From Kribbella antiqua (lineage in GTDB: Bacteria; Actinomycetota; Actinomycetes; Propionibacteriales; Kribbellaceae), in contig NZ_SLWR01000002.1 of assembly GCF_004345665.1 (NCBI RefSeq), positions 702,253-766,252 on the forward strand: 64,000 nt of DNA, read 5' to 3'. Made by a program: the position numbers and the translations under genes. Under the pieces are notes generated by a model that did no database searches, had not been told where the DNA came from, and saw only the letters and a list, made by a program, of their open reading frames with translations. Positions 20,560-29,047 of the stretch are shown here, piece after piece. Every line of letters begins with the position of its first letter. Position 1 is the stretch's first letter.

Positions 20560-21709
20560 CAGTGAAGCAACTGTGCCGGCGAGCGATCCGGAACCCGGCC
20601 GGCGCCTCCTCCCCGACCAAGTGCGCCTGGAACTCAGGCCCAGGCCCGTACCGATGATGCGCGTCCCAGATCCGCAGCTGATCGACCAACCTCTCGACCA
20701 GATGACCGGCGTCCGGTCCATGACCGTGCACCCCCAGCTCGACGAAGGACTTCCGCCGTCCCGGCCGGGCGGTCACGTAGGCGAGGCTGTCGCAGGTCGC
20801 GACCGCGGCAGCGCCCCCTGACGGAGTCGCCTCCGCACCCGTCAGAACGCAGTACCCGGGAAGTGTGCTGGCGAGCCAAAGGGCGAGGTCGGACAGTGGT
20901 TCCTCGCGGTTCATCACGACCCCGGACCAGACCCGCAGGCGCGATTGCTCGAGGACGCCGTCGTACGGATGCGCCTCGGCCTCCTGGTCCTCGTCGAAGA
21001 TCACGCCGACGTCGTCGCCGGCGATCGGGATCAGCCGCTCGTAGTTCGCCCCGGCGCCCTGCATGCAGACGAAACCGCACAGCGTGGCCGACCGGCTCTC
21101 CAGGTGATCGCCCACCTTGTCGAACGCGATCGACCGGGTCTGCCCCCGCAGCCGCACCGGTACGACGATCCGGCCGTCAGGCTCGAGCTGCTCGATCCAG
21201 GCGGGTGCGATGTCCCATGCCGTCACCGTCACGACGATCCGGTCGTACGGCGCACCGTCCGGCGCCCCGAACTCCCCATCCGCCTGTACGACGCGGACGT
21301 CGTCGTACCCGGCCTCCGCCAGCGCCGCGCGGGCTCGATCGGTCACCTCGGGATCGATGTCGACCGTGGTCACTGATCCCTTCGGACCGGCCAGCTCCCG
21401 CATCAGCGCCGCGTTGTATCCGCCGGACCCGATCTCCAGCACCCGGTCGCCGGACCGGATCTCGGCCTGCTCGAGCATCAGCGCGACGATGCTCGGCTGC
21501 GACACCGAGCTGATCGGCGCCCCGGCCTCGTTCCGCTTCATCAGTACGACGTCATCGGCGTACGCCACCTCGAGCGGAACCCCTGGCACGAACACATGCC
21601 GCGGCACGGCCCGGAACGCCATCGCCACCCGCTCGTCCCGAATTGAGCCCTCGGCAATCAAGTGGTGAGTGAGAGCCGCCCGCAACGACCCCGCCGGGCT
21701 CCGGTCCAT
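20522..21709 (-). CDS. Protein-L-isoaspartate methyltransferase-like protein (FxLD-system type)
   Basis: The 395-residue product has the PCMT fold: FRAVPRHVFVPGVPLEVAYA, SVSQPSIVALMLEQAEI, and the SAM-binding VLEIGSGGYNAALMREL with TTVDIDPEV. Beyond residue ~215 is a C-terminal extension of about 180 residues (PSGGAAAVATCDSLAYVTAR, YGPGPEFQAHLVGEEAP), as in methyltransferases annotated for the FxLD class of peptide natural products. No lanthipeptide-type dehydratase and no short FxLD precursor was seen nearby, so it may be an orphan or may act on another protein. Confidence 0.75.
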   Translation of the reverse strand: MDRSPAGSLRAALTHHLIAEGSIRDERVAMAFRAVPRHVFVPGVPLEVAYADDVVLMKRNEAGAPISSVSQPSIVALMLEQAEIRSGDRVLEIGSGGYNAALMRELAGPKGSVTTVDIDPEVTDRARAALAEAGYDDVRVVQADGEFGAPDGAPYDRIVVTVTAWDIAPAWIEQLEPDGRIVVPVRLRGQTRSIAFDKVGDHLESRSATLCGFVCMQGAGANYERLIPIAGDDVGVIFDEDQEAEAHPYDGVLEQSRLRVWSGVVMNREEPLSDLALWLASTLPGYCVLTGAEATPSGGAAAVATCDSLAYVTARPGRRKSFVELGVHGHGPDAGHLVERLVDQLRIWDAHHRYGPGPEFQAHLVGEEAPAGFRIARRHSCFTVSWAGHPGAAGS

Positions 21710-21713
21710 GACC

Positions 21714-22211
21714 TCAGTCCCTCTTGTCTCCGAGGGATTCGAGCAACGTCCGCAGTGAGTCCGCGAGTTGTTCCCGCTCGGCCTTGGACAGGCCGGCCAG
21801 CAGGCTCTGCTCGGTCTCGAGATGGGTCGGCAGTACGGCGTCGATCAGGCGGAGCCCGTCGTCGGTCAGCGTCACCTGAACGCCGCGGCCGTCAGTCTCG
21901 CTGGGCGCCCGCGTGACCAGACCGCGCGCCTCCAGCCGGTCCAGCCGCTGGGTGATCGCGCCGGACGTCACCATCGACGAACGCATCAGCCCGGCCGGAG
22001 TCAGGCTGTGCTCGGCGTTGCTGCGGCGCAGGGTCGCCAGTACGTCGAACGACGCGGAGTCCAGGTCGTGCCGCGCGAAGTTGCGGCGCAGCTCGGCGTC
22101 GACGAGCTGGGCCAGCCGCTTGAGCCGGCCGAGCACCGCCATCGGCGACGCGTCCAGGTCCGGCCGCTGCTCACCCCATTGCTCGAGCACCAGGTCGACG
22201 TGATCTGCCAT
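21714..22211 (-). CDS. MarR-family transcriptional regulator
   Basis: The 165-residue product has the MarR winged helix: DSASFDVLATLRRSN, LTPAGLMRSSMVTSGAITQR and LEARGLVTRAPSETDGRGVQ. It is divergent from an EamA exporter at 22284. The 72 bases between them hold three copies of a TTGCTTAGC-type operator (22231-22294), a strong sign that MarR controls both genes. It is followed closely by the methyltransferase gene on the same strand. Confidence 0.9.
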   Translation of the reverse strand: MADHVDLVLEQWGEQRPDLDASPMAVLGRLKRLAQLVDAELRRNFARHDLDSASFDVLATLRRSNAEHSLTPAGLMRSSMVTSGAITQRLDRLEARGLVTRAPSETDGRGVQVTLTDDGLRLIDAVLPTHLETEQSLLAGLSKAEREQLADSLRTLLESLGDKRD

Positions 22212-22230
22212 GCGTCCAGCGTAGTTCAGA

Positions 22231-22294
22231 TTGCTTAGCGCTGAGGGATTGAAAGTTGCTTAGCACTGAGATACTTTGTCTTAGTGCTAAGCAA
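22231..22294. promoter_or_regulatory. Three-copy MarR operator between marR-like and eamA-like genes
   Basis: TTGCTTAGCGCTGAG (22231-22245) and TTGCTTAGCACTGAG (22256-22270) are direct repeats. A third, inverted copy, CTTAGTGCTAAGCAA (22280-22294), covers the exporter's GTG start. The second and third copies contain perfect 12-base inverted arms (22256-22267 and 22283-22294). MarR dimers binding here would block the divergent promoters and even the exporter's translation start. Confidence 0.8.
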
Positions 22295-23201
22295 TCGAGT
22301 CACCTTCCTTCTGATCACCGCGATCACGCCCATGCTCTGGGGAACCACCTACGTGGTGACCACCGAGCTGCTTCCGCCCGGCCGTCCGCTGCTGGCAGCG
22401 GTGATCCGGGCGCTGCCCGCCGGGCTGCTTCTCGTCGCGATCACCCGTCGGTGGCCGAGCGGCAGCTGGTGGTGGCGGTCACTTGTGCTCGGCACGCTGA
22501 ACATCGGCGCGTTCTTCGCGCTGCTCTTCGTGGGGGCGTACCGGCTTCCCGGCGGGGTCGCCGCGACGGTTGGCGCGATCCAGCCGCTGCTCGTCGCCGT
22601 ACTGTCGACCGCACTGTTGCGTGAGCGGTTGTCGACGCGAACGGTCGTGGCCGCGATCGCTGGCGTGTTCGGGGTCAGCCTGCTCGTCCTGCGTGCCGAT
22701 GCACGGCTGGACACTCTCGGCGTCGCCGCTGCGCTGGGCGGCGCCGTGGTGATGGCCTTCGGCGTCGTACTGAGCAAGCGCTGGGCCTCACCGGCACCCC
22801 TGCTGGCGACAACCGGCTGGCAGCTGGTTGCCGGTGGTGTGGTCCTGCTGCCCGTCGCCTACCTCGTCGAGGGACCACCACCGCAGTCCTTCACCTTCGC
22901 CAACCTCGCCGGCTATGCCTACCTGACGATCATTGGCTCGGCGCTGGCCTACGCCCTGTGGTTCCGCGGCCTGCGGAAGCTGTCCCCGACCGACGTCACT
23001 TTCCTCGGCCTTCTGAGCCCGGTCGTAGCCACCCTCCTCGGTTGGCTGGTGCTCGACCAACGCCTGACGGCCGCGCAGGTCGTCGGCGGACTGATCGTGC
23101 TCACCGCACTACTCACCGCCCAACTCAAGAAGAAGACGCCACGCCCGCCGGCAGTCGCGTCCCGCCTCGCGCCGAGTGCGCCGGTCGCGGGGAGGTGCTG
23201 A
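22284..23201 (+). CDS. EamA-family DMT exporter
   Basis: The 305-residue protein has about ten membrane segments in two EamA repeats: PMLWGTTYVVTTELLPPGRP, ALPAGLLLVAITRRW, and in the second half GSALAYALWFRGLRKLSPTD and LLGWLVLDQRLTAAQVVGGL. It resembles drug/metabolite exporters of the YdcZ/PecM type. The GTG start at 22284 lies within the third MarR operator, so the transcript is probably leaderless or nearly so. It is divergent from its likely MarR repressor. The next gene, a broken Rossmann protein, starts one base after its stop. Confidence 0.85.
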   Translation: MLSNRVTFLLITAITPMLWGTTYVVTTELLPPGRPLLAAVIRALPAGLLLVAITRRWPSGSWWWRSLVLGTLNIGAFFALLFVGAYRLPGGVAATVGAIQPLLVAVLSTALLRERLSTRTVVAAIAGVFGVSLLVLRADARLDTLGVAAALGGAVVMAFGVVLSKRWASPAPLLATTGWQLVAGGVVLLPVAYLVEGPPPQSFTFANLAGYAYLTIIGSALAYALWFRGLRKLSPTDVTFLGLLSPVVATLLGWLVLDQRLTAAQVVGGLIVLTALLTAQLKKKTPRPPAVASRLAPSAPVAGRC

Positions 23202-23202
23202 T

Positions 23203-23711
23203 ATGCGCATCCTCGTCTCCGGAGCATCCGGTGCGGTTGGCAGCCGCGTCGTACATGAGGCGCTGTCGCGTGGTCACGAGGTGACTGCCGTCGGCCGGTC
23301 GCTAGAGCGCCTGACTGCAGCGCTTCCTCCCTCCTCCACCTTGCGGTCGGGTGACGCCTCGAGCCCGGACGACGTCGCCGCGCTGAGCCAAGGCCATGAC
23401 GTCGTCATCAGCGCGACCCGGCCGAGACCCGGTCAGGAGGACGAGCTCGTCCAGGCCGCGAAGGGCTTGCTCATCGGGCTGGCGGACACCGGCGTACGGC
23501 TCATCCTGGTCGGCGGAGCGGCGAGCTTTTGAGTCCGCCCGCTCTCCTTGAACCAGGGACCCGTACCGGCAACTATCGGCGTGGCAAGGACCATCTGCTG
23601 ACTGGCGCGGATGGCACGTCGTACATCTCGATGGAGGACTTCGCGGTCGCCCTGGTCGACGAAGCCGAGCGGGCGCGGCACGTGGGTGGTCGATTTACCG
23701 TCGCCTACTAG
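23203..23711 (+). pseudogene. NAD(P)-binding Rossmann protein gene with internal deletion
   Basis: The first frame (MRILVSGASGAVGSRVVHEA to IGLADTGVRLILVGGAASF, stop at 23532) is the N-terminal half of a COG2910-like NAD(P)H-binding protein with the GASGAVG nucleotide motif. The C-terminal part continues in another frame from about 23530 as SPPALLEPGTRTGNYRRGKD, then DGTSYISMEDFAVALVDEAE, and ends at 23711. The family normally has about 40 more residues between these blocks, so a deletion of roughly 120 bases also shifted the frame. It is coupled to the EamA exporter (1-base gap), so it was probably once its operon partner. Confidence 0.75.
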
Positions 23712-23783
23712 GGCAGTTGGGGTGCCCGATCGGTTGTACGGCGGCTCGGTGTGCTGGGGAGCGCGGGAACCGATTCTTGGAGG

Positions 23784-25106
23784 GTGTCTACTTCAGCTCG
23801 GTTGGATGTTGCAGAACTTGTCGTCGTGCCTGGTGCACCGGCGCAGTGTCGGGTCACGGTGGCGAACCGAGGCTCGGTGGTGGAGGCGTACTCGCTGACT
23901 CCCGTCGGGGACCTGGCTGCCTATGCGGTCATCGAGCCGGCGACATTGTCGCTCTACCCGGATGCCGAAGGCACCGCCAGTGTGACGATCACGGTGCCGC
24001 AGGAGGCCGTCGTACAGGCTGGTGATGTGCCGTTCGGGGTACTGGTGGAGCCGAAGGAGCATCCGGCCGACACGGCGGTGCCCGAGGCGCTTGTCCATGT
24101 GCAGCCGTTCAGCGACCTCACTGCGGAGCTCACGCCGCGTACGTCGCACGGCAGTCGCATAGGCCGTCACACGCTTGCCATCGACAACCGCGGCAACCAG
24201 CCGGTGACGGTGGAACTGACGGGCAAGGACCCGGACGCCGTGGTGGAGTTCTGCTTCTCACCCAGCACGATCGAGGTCGCTCCTGGTACGGCGTCCTTCG
24301 CCAAGGTAAAGGCACGGCCGCTGGACCGGATCTGGCGTGGTCCGTCGAAGACGCGGCAGTTCAGCATCGCGGTCACCCAGGTGAAGGGGTTCACGGTTAC
24401 GACCGTCGACGGGATGATGGTGCAGGACCCGATCCTGCCGCCGTGGACTGGGAAGGCGGTCGCGGGAGTACTCGCGGCGTGTGCGCTGCTGGTCGGCCTG
24501 TGGTTCGGCGTACTGCGGCCAGCAGTCGAGTCAAGCGCGCAGAACGCCGTCGAGAAGCCGTTGCAGGCGATCGCGCAGAAGGCTGAAGAGGCGAAGACGA
24601 CGGCCGGCCAGGCGCAGGAGACGGCCAAAACCGCGCAGACGCAAGCCAACAACACCGGCAAGGCGCAGAACAACCAGGCGCAAGAGCAGAACGAGCGCGA
24701 AAAGGCGGTCGCTGCCCAAGCAGCCGCTGCCATCGGCCAGCCGTTCTCGCGTCGCTGGCCGCTGACCGCGAAGCCGGGCCAGTCCGACCAGGCGTCGTAC
24801 ACGGTCCCCGACGGGATGATCCTGCGCATCACGGATGTGAACTTCGAGTCCCAGGGCAGCACCGGCTGGCTCGACCTCCGCCGCGACAAGGATTCGCTCG
24901 GCGGCGTCGCCCCGCAGTACTTCCGCAACATCCAGGACTACCGCTACATCTCGCCGCTTGCTGTCCTCACCGCAGGCCAGAAGGTCGTCGCCCACCTCGA
25001 CTGCACCGCCCCCGCCCCCGGCGCCACCACCTGCCAAAACGCCATCATGGTCGGCGGCAACCTCGTCACAGCCCCGAAGCCCACAACCACCCCGAAGCCC
25101 AACTGA
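23784..25106 (+). CDS. Membrane-anchored Ig-like/coiled-coil protein at the edge of the eCIS locus
   Basis: The 440-residue product has two N-terminal Ig-like (NEW3-like) beta domains (RLDVAELVVVPGAPAQCRVT; then GRHTLAIDNRGNQPVTVELT). One membrane segment follows at about residues 225-247 (AVAGVLAACALLVGLWFGVL), then an Ala/Gln/Lys/Glu coiled coil (EKPLQAIAQKAEEAKTTAGQ) and a C-terminal beta domain (YTVPDGMILRITDVNFE). There is no signal peptide, so the Ig-like half is predicted to be cytoplasmic and the C-terminal half outside. It converges on the zinc-ribbon eCIS gene at 25149. The start is uncertain: GTG at 23784 touches GGAGG, and a GTG at 23751 is possible. Confidence 0.7.
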   Translation: MSTSARLDVAELVVVPGAPAQCRVTVANRGSVVEAYSLTPVGDLAAYAVIEPATLSLYPDAEGTASVTITVPQEAVVQAGDVPFGVLVEPKEHPADTAVPEALVHVQPFSDLTAELTPRTSHGSRIGRHTLAIDNRGNQPVTVELTGKDPDAVVEFCFSPSTIEVAPGTASFAKVKARPLDRIWRGPSKTRQFSIAVTQVKGFTVTTVDGMMVQDPILPPWTGKAVAGVLAACALLVGLWFGVLRPAVESSAQNAVEKPLQAIAQKAEEAKTTAGQAQETAKTAQTQANNTGKAQNNQAQEQNEREKAVAAQAAAAIGQPFSRRWPLTAKPGQSDQASYTVPDGMILRITDVNFESQGSTGWLDLRRDKDSLGGVAPQYFRNIQDYRYISPLAVLTAGQKVVAHLDCTAPAPGATTCQNAIMVGGNLVTAPKPTTTPKPN

Positions 25107-25119
25107 CCCTCCCCAAGCG

Positions 25120-25150
25120 GAAGCCCGGCCGGATCATCCGGCCGGGCTTC
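25120..25150. terminator. Bidirectional terminator hairpin
   Basis: GAAGCCCGGCCGGA (25120-25133) and TCCGGCCGGGCTTC (25137-25150) form a perfect 14-base-pair stem with a 3-base loop. It lies between two convergent genes that end at 25106 and 25149, and marks the left border of the eCIS transcription units. Confidence 0.85.
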
Positions 25151-26165
25151 AGTGGTGGGTGAAGAACTCGAGTTCGGCGATGGCGGTGAGGGTGCTGCGG
25201 GTGGGGTTGGTGGTTCGGGTGACGGCTATTTGGATGGAGCGGGCGTCGTCGACGGGGAGTTTGAACTTCTGGAATTTCGGGACGTCTTCGACCGGGAAAC
25301 GACGTACGACGGGAGCGGCGCCGGTGAAGACGGTGATTTCGATTTCGGCGGGGCGGGGTGCAGCGACGAACTTCGGGGTTTGGTCGGAGACGCCTGGCCA
25401 GATGCCGACCTCGACCAGCTTGACCGGCTTGCCGAACGACCCGGCCACGAACGGCACCGGCTTCGCGCCGCGGCCTGTCCGGGGCGCACCCCAGAAGGTG
25501 TTCTTCGCGCCGTCGAACGCCAGCGCCGCAACCTGCTTCCCGGCCACACCACTCGCCTTCGGATCCACCAGCCGCACCTGCTCCGGGCCGGCGAGCGCGT
25601 CCTTCGCTTTGTCGATCCCACGCTCAACCAGCCCGCGCTGCGGTCCAGCCAGTACGCCGCCACCCGCAAGCAGAGCCAGTACGACGCCAACCCGGGTAGC
25701 TCCACGGAATCGTCGTCGAGCGTTCCCCGGGCGGATCCGGGTGCCGGCGGCGTAGATCCGTTCCCGGCCGAGCAGCCGACGCCACCAGGCCGTCTTCCGG
25801 ATCACCTTCGCGTCGGCCAGGCTGAAGCCGCACTTCGCGCAGAACCGCCGGGTTCCCTCGTTCGGCATCCCGCAACCACCGCAGATCCGTGACCCCGTCG
25901 GCACGATCACCGGCGACTTCGACCGCCTGGGCATCCGCCGCTTGACCGTCTGCGGCTGCCGCGCTTCCAGCTGCTCAGGCGCCGGCAGCGGCGGACGGGC
26001 AGCGCTGACCGCCGCCGGGACCGCCTCGGCTGGGGGCTTCACCACAACCGTCGCCTGCTCGGCCGGCGAGACCTTCTCGCCCTCCCATTCCAGGAAGACG
26101 CCGCAGCGGGTGCAGAAGGCGGTGTTGTCCTCGTTCTGTTCTCCACAGTCATTGCACAGGATCAT
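25149..26165 (-). CDS. eCIS-associated membrane protein with two zinc ribbons and a discoidin-like domain
   Basis: The 338-residue product starts MILCNDCGEQNEDNTAFCTR. It has two zinc ribbons (Cys 4, 7, 18, 21 and Cys 95, 98, 109, 112) joined by a Pro/Ala-rich linker. A basic stretch and one membrane segment follow (RVGVVLALLAGGGVLAG, about 159-174). The C-terminal domain (about 196-338: VAALAFDGAKNTFWGAP, VKLVEVGIWPGVSDQTPKF, ITVFTGAAPVVRR) resembles discoidin or NADase-type glycan-binding domains. The start overlaps the tail-I-like gene by 17 bases, so it belongs to that operon. It could link the cytoplasmic particle to the membrane or the outer surface (inference). Confidence 0.75.
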   Translation of the reverse strand: MILCNDCGEQNEDNTAFCTRCGVFLEWEGEKVSPAEQATVVVKPPAEAVPAAVSAARPPLPAPEQLEARQPQTVKRRMPRRSKSPVIVPTGSRICGGCGMPNEGTRRFCAKCGFSLADAKVIRKTAWWRRLLGRERIYAAGTRIRPGNARRRFRGATRVGVVLALLAGGGVLAGPQRGLVERGIDKAKDALAGPEQVRLVDPKASGVAGKQVAALAFDGAKNTFWGAPRTGRGAKPVPFVAGSFGKPVKLVEVGIWPGVSDQTPKFVAAPRPAEIEITVFTGAAPVVRRFPVEDVPKFQKFKLPVDDARSIQIAVTRTTNPTRSTLTAIAELEFFTHH

Positions 26166-26694
26166 CGCCGACCTCCACGACCTCGATCCGGGCCGGCAGG
26201 TTGGCCGGCCGTAGCGCTTCGACGATGCGGCGTACGACCGCCTCGTCGGCCTCCTCCGGAACCCGTACGACGAGCCGCGGCACAGCCTCGCCTGGTGGCG
26301 ACGACTGTGCTTCAGCGGACCACGCCGTACCGCCGGACTCGAAGATCTCCGTATCGACCCCGCACGCCAGCCGCAGCGTCTCCCGCAACGCGGACGCGGC
26401 ACCCCGCGACCGATGCAGTTCCACCGCAGCGGCGACGAGCAACCGCTGACGCGAAATCGGGATCCGCGCGTCCGTGAAGGCCCCGACCCATGCCCCGAGC
26501 AACGAGACGAAGTCCGAGGGAGCCAGCGCGGGATCCAGGTATGCCGGGAAGTTGTCCAGCGTCGACACCACGGGCGCGAGCGCCTCGTCGAACACCCCAG
26601 TCAGCCGTACGGCGAGATCGTCGTCGGCGTACAGCCCCGGCAGGATCGCCAGCAGCGGATGCGGGTTGTGCAGACCATCGACCAGGCCGCGCAT
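26149..26694 (-). CDS. eCIS baseplate/tail protein I-like protein (Afp12-type)
   Basis: The 181-residue product matches phage tail protein I-like proteins of contractile systems: LPGLYADDDLAVRLTGVFDE, ALAPVVSTLDNFPAYLDPAL, APSDFVSLLGAWVGAF and the helix ELHRSRGAASALRETLRLAC, ending in a beta unit with VRVPEEADEAVVRRIVEALR. In T4-like baseplates and eCIS this protein joins the J-like wedge protein. The ATG at 26694 lies 4 bases after the baseplate J stop; the longer frame upstream lies inside that gene and is rejected. Confidence 0.85.
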   Translation of the reverse strand: MRGLVDGLHNPHPLLAILPGLYADDDLAVRLTGVFDEALAPVVSTLDNFPAYLDPALAPSDFVSLLGAWVGAFTDARIPISRQRLLVAAAVELHRSRGAASALRETLRLACGVDTEIFESGGTAWSAEAQSSPPGEAVPRLVVRVPEEADEAVVRRIVEALRPANLPARIEVVEVGDDPVQ

Positions 26695-26698
26695 CGGA

Positions 26699-28645
26699 CT
26701 ACCGCCGTACCAGGACCTGGTGCTCGAACGGGAACACCAGCTCCGTCCGGGCCAGGTCGATCCGCTCGACCGGCGACTCGCTACGCGTGCCGAGGACCGG
26801 ATCCGCGACGTACAGCCGCACGTCCTCGACCGCCTCGACCCCGCGAACCCGTTGCAGGCAAGCGTGAATGTCCCCCGTCTGCACCGCCCGCCCCAACGGC
26901 CAGCCGCCCTCCCGCGGCCCACCGGCCAGCGGGTGCAGCAACCGGTAGAGGGCAGCCAACGCAGCCGGCCGCACCCGCTCCGACGACGCATCGGCAGCAG
27001 CCTTCAACCGCGCGACCACAGTCACGGCGCGGTAGTACGGCGGCTCGATCAGCAACCGCGCACCGAGCATCCGCCGCGGCTCCAGGTGCTCCGCCAACCG
27101 CTGCAACACCTCGTCCGACGGGCGCAACGTAGCGAAGTCCACCTGCGCTTCCGGATCACCGGACAGCCGCGGTACGACGAGCAGCCGTACGAGGTTCGGC
27201 TCATCCTCGTTTCCAGGCACGCAGTGGACGCGACCCAACGACGGCGTCGCCTCGCGCGCGAGCAGCTCGTAGTCCTCGGCAGTCACCGCGCGGGACGCCG
27301 TACGCAGGGAAAGTGGTCCTCGCACCATCGCATCCGACACCTGCTCGCCATCGACCCCTCCGATCGCGGCGCGGCGATTGTCGACCTCGGAAACAAAGGG
27401 CAGCGAGGTCTTCAGGACCCGAAGTGCGTGCGCCGCGACGTTGCCGGCCGCGCCTCCACCGATGCGGTAGCGGTCGAGCCTCAACACCGCGCCCTTCGGC
27501 GGTACGGCGCCGTACGACCGCAACGTCCCATCGGGCTGTCGAACGGCGGGGCCGAGGAGCAGTTGGCCGTTCTGCCGGTCGATCCTGAAATGGCGGTCGT
27601 GCTCAGCAGAAGCGGCGAAGCTGTCCACCAGGGACCAAACCAACCATCCGTCATCTGTACCTACGCGCAAAACCTCAGGCTCGGCAGAGAGCGCGACCGG
27701 GCGACGCTGCAGCTCGAAGCGTTGACCCGCGCTGCCGTCACTTCGGCCGATCTCCTCGAGCAGGACAGGCTCTGCGTGTTCGGCGACCGTCGTACCGCCG
27801 ATCGTCGAGGCCTCCACCGCGCGCAGCTTGGGGGACTCGCTGTAGAAGGGCTGGTCGGCGTCCGGCTCAACCAGCACGCACCGCAACCACCCAGCACGCT
27901 GCTGCGCCAGCACCGACGGCACATGACCGACGGGCACATGCAACACGATGTCGCCAGGCCGGTTGAGACCGCCCGTCCCATCGCGGTCGACCTCGCACGC
28001 GACCCAGTCCTCCCCGTTCCACGCTTCCCAGCGCAGCGGCGGATCCAGCGGATCGACACCGATGCCTTCGACCTCACAGTCGATCCGAAGCAGTACGGCG
28101 CATGACGGGACGGCCTCGGTCAGACCGACGTACAGGGCATTGCCAGGCGCAGGCGGTTCGGCGAAGCAGTCGAAGCCGACGCGGTCCTGCAGCTCCACGG
28201 TCCGGTCCCGAACATTTCCGCCGACGTTGCCCGTGGCAACGTTCTGCAGAGCGCAGGACACAATGGCCAGATCGTCGACCGTGCTGAAGCCGATCGCCTC
28301 GTCGTGCTCGGTCCGCAGCGTCGCGACCTCGGTCCCGGCGCGGACGGTGATCGTCTCGGGTTGCGCGGCGGACAGCCAGAAAGTCACATCGGCGCGCGCG
28401 GCCGCAGGTGCGAAGAGCTGTACGCCGATCAGGTCGAGGAAGCGCAGGTAGTTCCGCTCCGGCACCCGATTGAGCCGGTACATCAATTGGTCGACCATCG
28501 TCGCGAACGCCTCTACCAGCGTGACACCGGGATCGGAGACGTTGTGATCGGTCCACTCCGGGCAGCGCTGCTGGATCATCCGCTTGGCGTCGTCCACGAG
28601 CTGCTGGAAGCGGCGGTCGTCGAGGTTCGGCGCTGTCAGAGTCAT
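26699..28645 (-). CDS. eCIS baseplate J-like wedge protein (Afp11-type)
   Basis: This 648-residue protein is the large wedge component of the baseplate. The N-terminus MTLTAPNLDDRRFQQLVDDA, the segment DHNVSDPGVTLVEAFATMVD and YRLNRVPERNYLRFLDLIGV are the standard opening of J-like proteins. Further features are GGGAAGNVAAHALRVLKTSL, VTAEDYELLAREATPSLGRV and, near the C-terminus, GGWPLGRAVQTGDIHACLQR with VRGVEAVEDVRLYVADP. Its ATG at 28645 overlaps the gp25 stop (ATGA). Length is normal for actinobacterial eCIS. Confidence 0.92.
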   Translation of the reverse strand: MTLTAPNLDDRRFQQLVDDAKRMIQQRCPEWTDHNVSDPGVTLVEAFATMVDQLMYRLNRVPERNYLRFLDLIGVQLFAPAAARADVTFWLSAAQPETITVRAGTEVATLRTEHDEAIGFSTVDDLAIVSCALQNVATGNVGGNVRDRTVELQDRVGFDCFAEPPAPGNALYVGLTEAVPSCAVLLRIDCEVEGIGVDPLDPPLRWEAWNGEDWVACEVDRDGTGGLNRPGDIVLHVPVGHVPSVLAQQRAGWLRCVLVEPDADQPFYSESPKLRAVEASTIGGTTVAEHAEPVLLEEIGRSDGSAGQRFELQRRPVALSAEPEVLRVGTDDGWLVWSLVDSFAASAEHDRHFRIDRQNGQLLLGPAVRQPDGTLRSYGAVPPKGAVLRLDRYRIGGGAAGNVAAHALRVLKTSLPFVSEVDNRRAAIGGVDGEQVSDAMVRGPLSLRTASRAVTAEDYELLAREATPSLGRVHCVPGNEDEPNLVRLLVVPRLSGDPEAQVDFATLRPSDEVLQRLAEHLEPRRMLGARLLIEPPYYRAVTVVARLKAAADASSERVRPAALAALYRLLHPLAGGPREGGWPLGRAVQTGDIHACLQRVRGVEAVEDVRLYVADPVLGTRSESPVERIDLARTELVFPFEHQVLVRR

Positions 28646-29046
28646 GCCACGCCTTCCTCGGGGATCAGGTAGAAGGGGAAGACCAGGTTCCGTGGGTTGT
28701 TGCTGCCGCGGATCGTGTAGTGCAGGTCGATGTAGAGCGCGCCTTCGTCGGCCTGGTCGAAGTGCACCTGGACGTCGAGCAGCTCGATCCGCGGCTCCCA
28801 TCGGTCCAGCGCGATCCGGACGTCGGCGATGATCTTGCCGGCCGTGGTCGCGTTCGCGGGCGCGAAGATGTGCTCCTGGATCCCGCAGCCGAACTCCGGC
28901 CGCATCGGCCGCTCCCCCGGCGACGTACCGAGGATCAGCCGGATGCTCTCCTCGATCTCCCGGTCGGTCCGGACCAGCGCGATCCGCCCGGTGGCGTCCG
29001 TACGCAACGGAAACGCCCAGCCGGCCCCGACGAACTCCGAGCTCAC
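28642..29046 (-). CDS. eCIS baseplate wedge protein, gp25-like (Afp9-type)
   Basis: The 134-residue product is a GPW/gp25-family protein. GWAFPLRTDATGRIALVRTD, then EIEESIRLILGTSPGERPMR and PEFGCGIQEHIF form the gp25 signature, including the EPR-like core (TSPGERPMRP) that docks on the sheath. The GTG start at 29046 lies one base after the PAAR stop, and the stop overlaps baseplate J. Confidence 0.93.
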   Translation of the reverse strand: MSSEFVGAGWAFPLRTDATGRIALVRTDREIEESIRLILGTSPGERPMRPEFGCGIQEHIFAPANATTAGKIIADVRIALDRWEPRIELLDVQVHFDQADEGALYIDLHYTIRGSNNPRNLVFPFYLIPEEGVA

Positions 29047-29047
29047 T

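Noticed and set aside
20522..23711. Lanthipeptide or FxLD biosynthetic cluster
   Set aside because: Only the methyltransferase is present; no dehydratase, cyclase or precursor peptide seen.
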